Source: an uncultured Bacteroidales bacterium (GTDB lineage Bacteria; Bacteroidota; Bacteroidia; Bacteroidales; F082). Taken from it: a stretch of DNA of 8,882 nucleotides. The stretch's first letter is position 1, and each line of letters starts with the position of its first letter. Of this stretch, positions 1 through 6,124 are shown in pieces. A program made the position numbers and the translations under genes. Location: positions 1-8,882 of the forward strand of contig CAMKAR010000074.1 in NCBI GenBank assembly GCA_946410535.1, in the 5' to 3' direction. Below the pieces are notes generated by a model. The model had not been told where the DNA came from, did not search any database, and saw only the letters and a program-made list of their open reading frames with translations.

Positions 1-109
1 GATCTATTACATCCCGTCCAACTTCCTCTTCGACCAAAACAGCACCATGGTGGCCAAAGGCTTGCGCGGTGAGGATTTGGCGGCCAAACTTGCCGAAATC
101 CTGCAATGA
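1..109 (+). CDS. C-terminal end of a thioredoxin-like (TlpA/AhpC-TSA family) protein, 5' truncated
   Basis: The reading frame is open from base 2 to a TGA at 107-109 and gives the last 35 residues of a protein that begins outside the window. It contains IPSNFLFDQ, followed by a short strand and the helix GEDLAAKLAEIL. This is the usual end of a thioredoxin fold: the cis-proline loop (the P of IPSN), the last beta strands and the C-terminal helix. It aligns with the end of the next gene (IPQNALIKDG, then the helix GAELMEEIERQL), so the two are probably tandem paralogues. Its stop overlaps the next start as ATGA, so the two genes are probably co-transcribed and translationally coupled. The catalytic CxxC and any signal peptide lie outside the window, so redox activity cannot be judged. 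Confidence 0.75.
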   Translation, partial: IYYIPSNFLFDQNSTMVAKGLRGEDLAAKLAEILQ

Positions 110-1155
110 TGAAAACGAAAACCTTACTGATAGCAACAGCATCGTTGCTCCTGATTGGCTGCACCTCGAAGCCAAAGAACGAGACTTTCAAAGTCAACGT
201 GAATTTAGCCAACGCCGATGGCAAGACGGTTTATTTGCAAAAAGACGGACAAGTGCTTGATTCGGCTGTGATTGCCAACTGGGATGCCGTGTTTGAGACA
301 CCAAAATGTGCCGACAACGAGATGTATGGCCTCATGCTGAAAGGCTGGCGCCGTCCGTTCCCGTTCTTCACCGACAACATGGACATCACCCTTGAAGGCG
401 ACGCGCAGAATCCCAACGCCATAGTGGTGAAAGGCTCCGAAACCCAAGCCCGACTTGACGCTTTCACGCAAAGCTACAACGAGTTGGAAGAAAAGCTCGA
501 AGCCGACAGCACGATGGCCCAGGCCGACAAGGATGAAATCCTGAAGATGCACTGCTTCGACTTCGTTTGGGACAACCCGACCGACCCAGTGGCACATTAT
601 GTGCTTTACCGCTACAAGTGGGCCTTCGGGCCCTGCGAGATGCGCACCATGATCGACAACATTCACCATGCCGACAATGCCGTCACCTCCTACAACCTTA
701 CCCTAGCTGAAGAATATGTGGCGAAAATCGAGCGCGTGCAAGCCGGCCAGCCCATTATTGACTTCACCCAAAACGATGTTGATGGCACCCCCGTGACGCT
801 CAGCCAAATCGCTGAAGGCAAGCTGCTTTTGGTCGACTTCTGGGCCTCGTGGTGCCCCGATTGCCGCAAGGCCAATCCGGGCGTGGTGGCCGCTTACCAG
901 AAATTCCACGACCAAGGCTTCGACATCCTTGGTGTGTCGTTCGACACGAACAAGGAAGCTTGGCTTGCCGCCATCGAGAAGGACAGCTTGACATGGACCC
1001 ATGTCAGCGACCTGCAAGGCTGGGGCAATGCCGCTGGAGCCTTATACAGCATCGCCTTCATCCCGCAAAATGCCCTCATCAAGGACGGCATGATCGTGGC
1101 CCGCAACCTTGAAGGCGCGGAACTGATGGAGGAGATTGAGCGGCAGTTGAAGTAA
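106..1155 (+). CDS. TlpA-like thiol:disulfide oxidoreductase lipoprotein with N-terminal DUF4369-like domain
   Basis: This 349-aa protein is probably a periplasm-facing lipoprotein that exchanges thiols and disulfides. Residues 1-18 form a signal peptide ending in lipobox LIGC, with Cys19 as the lipidated residue. Residues about 26-112 look like the beta-rich DUF4369 domain often found before thioredoxin domains in Bacteroidota. A helical linker runs from about 113 to 210. The thioredoxin/TlpA domain covers about 213-349, with the redox motif FWASWCPDC (Cys250 and Cys253) and a cis-proline in FIPQN (Pro320). The active-site dipeptide is PD rather than the common GP of CGPC, which may shift redox potential or partner choice. 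The ATG at 106 overlaps the upstream stop; a second ATG at 109 would also work and shortens the protein by one residue. Substrates cannot be told from the sequence. Similar lipoproteins serve cytochrome maturation or general envelope disulfide chemistry. Confidence 0.9.
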   Translation: MMKTKTLLIATASLLLIGCTSKPKNETFKVNVNLANADGKTVYLQKDGQVLDSAVIANWDAVFETPKCADNEMYGLMLKGWRRPFPFFTDNMDITLEGDAQNPNAIVVKGSETQARLDAFTQSYNELEEKLEADSTMAQADKDEILKMHCFDFVWDNPTDPVAHYVLYRYKWAFGPCEMRTMIDNIHHADNAVTSYNLTLAEEYVAKIERVQAGQPIIDFTQNDVDGTPVTLSQIAEGKLLLVDFWASWCPDCRKANPGVVAAYQKFHDQGFDILGVSFDTNKEAWLAAIEKDSLTWTHVSDLQGWGNAAGALYSIAFIPQNALIKDGMIVARNLEGAELMEEIERQLK

Positions 1156-1188
1156 GGGATTCCTCTCGTCGTTTTGCACAGGGGACAA
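1156..1188. other. Convergent gene junction, no visible terminator
   Basis: Only 33 bp separate the stop of the plus-strand oxidoreductase gene from the stop of the minus-strand GLUG protein gene. I see no GC-rich stem followed by a T-run on either strand. Transcripts from the two sides may therefore overlap at their 3' ends, or end by a mechanism not visible here. Confidence 0.5.
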
Positions 1189-2589
1189 CTATTCCTTTAT
1201 GATTTTCTCCAAAAAGGAGTTCCCTTCACTGTCGGCAATGCGCAGCAGATACACGCCTTTTGGCATGTCTTCCACGTTGATTCTATTGGTATTCGTGAAG
1301 GATTTAACCTTTGCGCCAAGAATATCGTAAACCACTATCTCGGCGACATTCCTTCCTTCGATACTCACCATATCCTTGACGGGATTGGGGAAAACCATCA
1401 GTTGCTGTTCTTCGTTGCTTTCAACAGAGAGGTCGGTACTGACCAAAATCGGGAATCCGTCGTTGACGTTGTTTGCGTCAAATCCCCAAACGCCACTGCC
1501 TTGGTTGAGTATGTCCACAAAAACCTCCTCACGCATTTCTTCTGCGCTTTTCGGGATACCATACTCGTCGCCTGAACAAACATTGAGGTAGTAACAATTC
1601 TCGAAGGTCGTGTTCTCGGGTTGACTGGCGAATCCAAGCAAACATCCAACATGATGGCTCCCTGTGATTTCTCCAACACTATAACTGTTTTTGGCCTCAC
1701 TGCGAATAGCAACAATGCCCAACAAACCACCAGCGGCAGGATAATAGGTTGACGTGTCGCCAATTGCGGATACATTGCCTATGTTGTAACAATTGTCGAT
1801 CATTGACCTGTTAGAATTGGAAAGAATGCCGCCACCGAGCCTGCTTGCCTCAACGTCGCCTTCGTTGAAACACTCGGAGATTTCAGCCGCCGACATCATG
1901 CCCGCAATCCCACCTACACTGACACCTTTAAGACGGCCAATATTAGAGCAATTACTGACCATTTTGCCTCCACCCCCCATAATGCCTCCAACGCTATTAC
2001 CCTCAATATCAGCACCATTTCTGCAACGAGAGACAATAACTATTCCGCCATGGCCGACAATGCCTCCGCTTTCATCTCCTTTAATATAGCCATTGGTAAC
2101 GAAAACATTCTCTATCACCACAGTGTCTCCAGCAACCCAGGAGTCGGCATAACCGAACAAGCCCGCATAACCTCCTTCGTTATCGACGTAAATGTTGGAA
2201 ATACGATGGCCGCCGCCGTCAAAACAGCCTCTAAACATTGTGCGAGGAGCATAATAGCTTGCGTTATTTGCAACTCCCCTGTCGCAACCGTCCTCATCGA
2301 ACCCCCTGTTGTACAAGCCGATCGGTATCCATGGTTGGTCTTCGCTGCCGTTCAGGTCGATGTCGGTTGTAAGGCGGAAATACAAACCTTGCGTATCGTA
2401 ATCCTTATTGACCATATAGGAAAGAAACGCCAATTGAGCTGCCGTCTCAATCAGATAGGGGTCGGCTTCAGTACCGCTACCTCTTGTCCATAGTTTTCTG
2501 CTGCCGTCCCAAACGCTGGTCTGGGCCTCGGCCATGATGCCCACCAAAAGAAGCATCATTATAATATAAAACTTTTTCATCTTGTTCAT
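1189..2589 (-). CDS. Secreted GLUG-repeat protein with T9SS type A sorting domain
   Basis: This 466-aa protein is probably exported through Sec and then attached to or released from the surface by the type IX system. The N-terminus has a basic start, a hydrophobic core and a cleavage site AEA|Q near residue 22. Next comes GSGTEADPYLIETAAQLAFL (about 37-56), the usual lead-in to GLUG-type beta-solenoid repeats. About residues 128-334 hold repeats with recurring VGGIxG/GGLLG and NCYNIGNV-like units (SNCSNIGRL, SECFNEGDV, DNCYNIGNV). Residues about 396-466 are a Por secretion tail: VFPNPVKD, VVYDILGAKV, LPKGVY-like MPKGVYLLRI, and a basic end EKIIKE. I chose the ATG at 2589, which leaves a 22-bp gap to the upstream gene; ATG 2580 is also possible. 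Such repeats are common in adhesins and surface proteins, but the ligand is unknown. Confidence 0.88.
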   Translation of the reverse strand: MNKMKKFYIIMMLLLVGIMAEAQTSVWDGSRKLWTRGSGTEADPYLIETAAQLAFLSYMVNKDYDTQGLYFRLTTDIDLNGSEDQPWIPIGLYNRGFDEDGCDRGVANNASYYAPRTMFRGCFDGGGHRISNIYVDNEGGYAGLFGYADSWVAGDTVVIENVFVTNGYIKGDESGGIVGHGGIVIVSRCRNGADIEGNSVGGIMGGGGKMVSNCSNIGRLKGVSVGGIAGMMSAAEISECFNEGDVEASRLGGGILSNSNRSMIDNCYNIGNVSAIGDTSTYYPAAGGLLGIVAIRSEAKNSYSVGEITGSHHVGCLLGFASQPENTTFENCYYLNVCSGDEYGIPKSAEEMREEVFVDILNQGSGVWGFDANNVNDGFPILVSTDLSVESNEEQQLMVFPNPVKDMVSIEGRNVAEIVVYDILGAKVKSFTNTNRINVEDMPKGVYLLRIADSEGNSFLEKIIKE

Positions 2590-2611
2590 TGTTAAATGGT
2601 TAGACATTCTG

Positions 2612-4156
2612 TTATTTTCCAAAGTTGCTGTTGAACAAATCCCTTACATGGTCGATGATGGCACCTTTGCGCTCAAGGGCAGTCTGGCTGTCGTTTTTCC
2701 AAACAGTAATCATCGCATAGTCCAGTTCTTGCACGCTCCCGCTGGCGAAACTGAAAGGTCCAACGGTTGCCAGACCTCTTCTGTCATAAGGTTGGCTTTC
2801 GCATTGTTCTTCCGTCCAATATTTGTCTTGGGTATTGTATCCATCGTTGGGTGCGATGCCATTGGTGCCGAAATTGCATGGGTCGCTGTCGGCAGGATAG
2901 GCGAAATTGCAATCAGGACCAGACACCCCTGCTCCAGCGTATCCATTACCGCCATACTGCATGTGATTGCCGTTTTTCCACTTGCAACGCAAATAATTGT
3001 ACCAATCAGGAGGATAACTTGGAACGCCAGAAGGATTATAATTGTTGCCAAACATGAACCCACACAGCCCCAACCGCTCGTCATCAACAACACCATTGCC
3101 GAAGTTGAACCCATTATAGGCGTATTTGTCCAAAGGATGTGTAGCGTCAAACAAGGCTTCGCAATCGCCATCGAAAGCGGGATTGTCGCGCCCGTCGGCA
3201 TCCATATAAGGACCTGCCAACACCGTGCAGACTTGCACGGGCGGGTTATCGCCGTAGGCCCAAGGTTGTCCATTGCCGTCGACAGGCGTTCCGTTGTAGG
3301 CAAAGCATGAGCCACGCCGCACATCACTGCCAACATAGTCGTCCCAACCATAACCGATGTCCCAATCGTTCCAAATTCCCAAATACACTTCATGGTAGTC
3401 CGATGAAGAACGGTTGTAGATTTTGTAATTGAAGAAAACTGTATTGTTGAGAGCTTCGTCATTGGAGGCGTCAAAGGTATAAACCATGGCATGTATTTCA
3501 AGGCCAAATGGTGCACCACCCGATTCGGAATGCCTGGCATAGTTGTCATTGAAGATGAAAAACAGGCATTGGTCACCTTTGATGTCGGGATAGTCGCCGT
3601 CGGCAGGGTTGTAACGTCCGTCAGCATTGACGTCGACAAAAGGTGCCAGGTTTTCGGCATAGCCTTCCTCGCCATGCGCCGGCCACGTCAGGATGTCGTC
3701 AGGAACCTGATAATTCTCGTTTCCGTGATGGGTTATGAATTGCTCTATTTCGGCACGAGTGAGGTTCCAAACATGGTGAAATTTCAAGGAAGTCATCATA
3801 TCCGTCGTTGCCTCCATCGGTTTGAGCGGCCCCGACCAATAGTCCCATCCATTCTGTCCAGACCGGTTTGCGGCAAAATGAAGGCTGTCGTCCGCATCCA
3901 AGCCACCAACCCAAAGGCAATGTTGGAAAACCGTTTCTTTTCCACTGCCTTTTGGAACCTCCCAGGTAGGACAATCGCCATGGTCTTCTTGCCACTCTTC
4001 GTAATAGGTGCCTCGTTGAGGAACCAAACAAGTGCCATTCCCCAAGATGGTTGCCCTGACATTGTGGGTCTCGACATGTGAGATTGGGGGATATTGTGCC
4101 TTAGAGACCAAACACGTCGCGCACAATACAAATAACAGAAACATTTTCTTCTTCAT
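2612..4156 (-). CDS. Secreted cysteine-rich Bacteroidota protein of unknown function, no sorting tail
   Basis: This 514-aa protein starts with a clear signal peptide (MKKKMFLLFVLC, cleavage SKA|Q at 20/21), which fixes the ATG at 4156; the frame is open further upstream, but only through the promoter region. It resembles a widespread but uncharacterised family of Bacteroidota extracellular proteins. Visible traits are NVRATI near 33, a WEVPKGSGK segment (65-73), LWVGGLD (81-87), a calcium-loop-like DVNADGRYNPADGDYP (175-190), IKGDQ, a GLEIHAMVYTF strand, and WNDWDIGYGWDDYVGSDVRRG (262-282). The mature part has 12 cysteines, an even number compatible with disulfides. In my recollection, family members usually continue into a T9SS C-terminal domain. 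This one stops at DLFNSNFGK with none. The GLUG protein that follows 22 bp downstream does have such a tail, and the pair is probably one operon. The biochemical function is unknown. Confidence 0.85.
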   Translation of the reverse strand: MKKKMFLLFVLCATCLVSKAQYPPISHVETHNVRATILGNGTCLVPQRGTYYEEWQEDHGDCPTWEVPKGSGKETVFQHCLWVGGLDADDSLHFAANRSGQNGWDYWSGPLKPMEATTDMMTSLKFHHVWNLTRAEIEQFITHHGNENYQVPDDILTWPAHGEEGYAENLAPFVDVNADGRYNPADGDYPDIKGDQCLFFIFNDNYARHSESGGAPFGLEIHAMVYTFDASNDEALNNTVFFNYKIYNRSSSDYHEVYLGIWNDWDIGYGWDDYVGSDVRRGSCFAYNGTPVDGNGQPWAYGDNPPVQVCTVLAGPYMDADGRDNPAFDGDCEALFDATHPLDKYAYNGFNFGNGVVDDERLGLCGFMFGNNYNPSGVPSYPPDWYNYLRCKWKNGNHMQYGGNGYAGAGVSGPDCNFAYPADSDPCNFGTNGIAPNDGYNTQDKYWTEEQCESQPYDRRGLATVGPFSFASGSVQELDYAMITVWKNDSQTALERKGAIIDHVRDLFNSNFGK

Positions 4157-4203
4157 AGCAGTTGAGTTTTTTAAATGAATACTATTTGTCGTTTTACGAT
4201 GGG

Positions 4204-4234
4204 CAAAACTACCAACAATATCTGCCGCTGTCAA
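4204..4234 (-). promoter_or_regulatory. Bacteroides-type promoter of the 514-aa secreted protein gene
   Basis: Read on the minus strand, a -33 element TTGACA (4234-4229) is followed after 17 bp by TAGTTTTG (4211-4204), a full match to TAnnTTTG. Transcription would begin near 4199, giving a leader of roughly 40 nt before the ATG at 4156. A direct-repeat element ends 9 bp upstream of the -33 box. Confidence 0.65.
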
Positions 4235-4243
4235 GAAAACGAT

Positions 4244-4262
4244 GGTGCGGATGGGTGCGGAT
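4244..4262 (-). promoter_or_regulatory. Candidate operator: GGTGCGGAT direct repeat, 10-bp period (copy 1)
   Basis: Two perfect GGTGCGGAT copies (plus-strand orientation) lie at 4244-4252 and 4254-4262, exactly 10 bp apart, one turn of B-DNA. The same double repeat occurs at 6078-6096 with the same flanks: AT before, and a T-run then CC after. This copy is 9 bp upstream of the -33 box of the secreted-protein gene, where an activator would be expected to bind. The binding protein is unknown. The regulator encoded just upstream is one candidate. Confidence 0.55.
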
Positions 4263-4281
4263 TTCCCTATCGAAATAAAAA

Positions 4282-6021
4282 TCAATGCTTTGCGTTTGAT
4301 TTTGCAAAGTCGCGCAAAGTAGCCGACAAAGGTTCGTCGCTGCCGAAAACGCCTTTCAACTTGCGGCTGCGCTCGCACACGGTGTTGAAGGCGCGTTGCA
4401 TCAGGGCGGCCATGTCGGCCTCCTCCACACCCAAGAGATAGAGGCAGCAGTAGTCGATGTCGCCCTTGGTGAGCGACGGGAAAGCTTGTTTAAGGCGCGT
4501 GGTAAACTGCCCGAAGTGGGCATCGGCGGCCTCGCGCAAAGCCATCAGCTGTTCTTTGGTGAGGGCAAAATCCTTGTAAACAAGGTAGTCCACCTTCGAC
4601 TTGAACTGTCCCGTGTTCACGCGTTCGATAATCAGGCGGCAAACCGGCTCCTCGGCAAACGAGGCGGCCTCCACTCGCTTTTTCATCGCCGTAAGAGCCT
4701 TGCCTTGCTCCTGCAATCGTCCCGTAAGGGCTCGATTCTCGGCCTTCGCACGCTGGTGCCGCCTCCGATTGAGCAACAGCGAAATCGTCAAAACCATAAG
4801 CACAACCAACAATGGCAAGATGATCGTCACGATTCGTTCACGGTTTTGCTCTGCCTCTTTTTGCCTGACGGCTTCTTGCTTTTGCTGCAAATAGTCCTGA
4901 AACAGGCTCGTGAAACGCCATTCGTCGGCCTTGGTGCCAAATTCGGGCGGCGTGTTTTGGGTCACGAAACGGGCATATTCGCCAGCCTTGTCTGACTCGC
5001 CACCATCTTCGTAAATCTCGCGCAGATAATCGGCACTTTGGGTTTTCAGGAAAAGGCTGGGCGCATCCTCGTAGACTTGATTCAGATAAACAATAGCAGA
5101 ATCATACTGGTTATCAAGTTTGTAAATATAGCCAATACCCAAATAACGGTCATATTTTTCAAACTCATTACCGATAGAGGCAATATGCTTCAGTGCAACC
5201 ACTGATGCCGAGGCATCATATCCAACGTGATAAGATGAAAGCGCCTTCCTATTGATAATATTCCTGTAAAGTATCCCAGTCGTATCCTTGATGCAGGCCA
5301 GCGATTGGTCATAATAATACAAGGCACTATCATACTGTTCCGACTTCTCATATTCGTAACCCAAGAAAAATAAGGTGTTGGCTAGACTTGACGGTGGATT
5401 GTGGGCTTTCCGTTTGTAATTCAGTACGTTATTGTAGAAATAAATAGTCGGTTCAATGAGGAATTTGTCGGAATAGATGTTGGCCAATCGGGCAAAGATC
5501 AAGGCCATGAAATTAGCCTTGTGTCCAACCATCTGCTCCTCGCTGAAATGCCGTTCCATGACTCCCAGCGCTTTATAGTATTCCTTGCAAGCCATCATCG
5601 TGAGGGAATCGTCGGAAAAAATGATGCCGTTGTTGAGGCAGATGGCATTCATGTAATGGGCGCGGGAGGAAAGGAAGGCCATGTCCTTGTCGTTGGGATA
5701 AGCGGAGGATACGCTGTCGAAATAAGCCAAGGCGGCCCCCACCTGATCGCAATAGGCCACCTCGCGACGCACCTTGAAACAGGCCTCCGAAAGCATCAGG
5801 CCTGAGTATTCGAAACTGGGCGATGGAACAGATTGGTCATTTTCGAAAAAACGTTCAAGGTACCGCAAGGCACTGTCAGGGTTGCGTTGCAAAAGACTGT
5901 CAACCGCTACCACACGGGGAACGCTGTTCTCCTGCCAATTGATTTCTGATTCCAAGGTTCTCGAACACGAAGCTCCGAGACCCATCAGCAACAAGCCTGC
6001 TATTATGTGTGTCAGTTTCAT
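4282..6021 (-). CDS. TPR / transmembrane / HTH regulator with lipoprotein-like signal
   Basis: This 579-aa protein looks like a membrane-bound signal-responsive regulator of a type common in Bacteroidales. Residues 1-18 are a hydrophobic signal ending GAS|C (Cys19), a relaxed lipobox. Residues about 35-385 are helical tetratricopeptide-like repeats (for example LFFLGYEYEKSEQYDSALYY, 217-236, and YKLDNQYDSAIVYLNQVY, 300-317). One transmembrane helix lies at about 397-417, followed by RRRHQR and a coiled coil to about 452. The C-terminal part has a LuxR-like but divergent helix-turn-helix: LTKGDIDYCCLYLLGVEEADMAALMQRAFNTVCERSRKLK (517-556). The expected layout is TPRs outside the inner membrane and the HTH inside. 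Start ATG 6021 is fixed by the signal peptide. The next minus-strand genes encode secreted proteins, and this gene and the first of them share an upstream repeat, so it may control them and itself. That is inference. Confidence 0.85.
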   Translation of the reverse strand: MKLTHIIAGLLLMGLGASCSRTLESEINWQENSVPRVVAVDSLLQRNPDSALRYLERFFENDQSVPSPSFEYSGLMLSEACFKVRREVAYCDQVGAALAYFDSVSSAYPNDKDMAFLSSRAHYMNAICLNNGIIFSDDSLTMMACKEYYKALGVMERHFSEEQMVGHKANFMALIFARLANIYSDKFLIEPTIYFYNNVLNYKRKAHNPPSSLANTLFFLGYEYEKSEQYDSALYYYDQSLACIKDTTGILYRNIINRKALSSYHVGYDASASVVALKHIASIGNEFEKYDRYLGIGYIYKLDNQYDSAIVYLNQVYEDAPSLFLKTQSADYLREIYEDGGESDKAGEYARFVTQNTPPEFGTKADEWRFTSLFQDYLQQKQEAVRQKEAEQNRERIVTIILPLLVVLMVLTISLLLNRRRHQRAKAENRALTGRLQEQGKALTAMKKRVEAASFAEEPVCRLIIERVNTGQFKSKVDYLVYKDFALTKEQLMALREAADAHFGQFTTRLKQAFPSLTKGDIDYCCLYLLGVEEADMAALMQRAFNTVCERSRKLKGVFGSDEPLSATLRDFAKSNAKH

Positions 6022-6026
6022 AGGAA

Positions 6027-6058
6027 CAAAAGTATGGAATTATTCCCCATAAAGGCAA
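6027..6058 (-). promoter_or_regulatory. Bacteroides-type promoter of the TPR/HTH regulator gene
   Basis: On the minus strand, TACTTTTG (6034-6027) fully matches the TAnnTTTG -7 box, with a TTG (6058-6056) 21 bp upstream as a -33 element. Only 5 bp separate the -7 box from the ATG at 6021. Transcription would therefore begin at or within a few bases of the start codon, predicting a leaderless or almost leaderless mRNA. Confidence 0.6.
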
Positions 6059-6077
6059 TAACCTTCAAAAAAAGCAT

Positions 6078-6096
6078 GGTGCGGATTGGTGCGGAT
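6078..6096 (-). promoter_or_regulatory. Candidate operator: GGTGCGGAT direct repeat, 10-bp period (copy 2)
   Basis: Perfect GGTGCGGAT copies lie at 6078-6086 and 6088-6096, again 10 bp apart, matching the element at 4244-4262 except for the single base between the units and one extra T in the flank. It sits 19 bp upstream of the -33 box of the regulator gene, against 9 bp for copy 1, so both would face the polymerase from a similar side of the helix. It also lies 28 bp beyond the cysQ stop, so a role in cysQ 3'-end formation cannot be excluded. Confidence 0.55.
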
Positions 6097-6124
6097 TTTC
6101 CATATATAATTATTAATCAACAAG

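Noticed and set aside
1156..1188. Bidirectional terminator between convergent genes
   Set aside because: No stem of useful length with a T-tract could be found on either strand.
2590..2622. Upstream TTG start at 2622 for the GLUG protein
   Set aside because: It would overlap the preceding gene and put 14 hydrophilic residues ahead of the natural MKKF signal-peptide start. ATG 2589 or 2580 fits better.
2600..2622. Stop-codon read-through or frameshift joining the 514-aa protein to the GLUG protein
   Set aside because: There are two in-frame stops (2614-2612 and 2602-2600), and the GLUG gene has its own signal peptide, so they are separate proteins.
2582..3310. Open plus-strand frame of 242 codons opposite the secreted-protein gene
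   Set aside because: It is antisense to a protein with a clear signal peptide and family motifs, and shows no recognisable domain. The openness is a by-product of codon use on the other strand.
4157..4378. N-terminal extension of the 514-aa protein to 4378
   Set aside because: The extension would bury the promoter, the direct repeat and the end of the regulator gene in coding sequence, and would hide the signal peptide.
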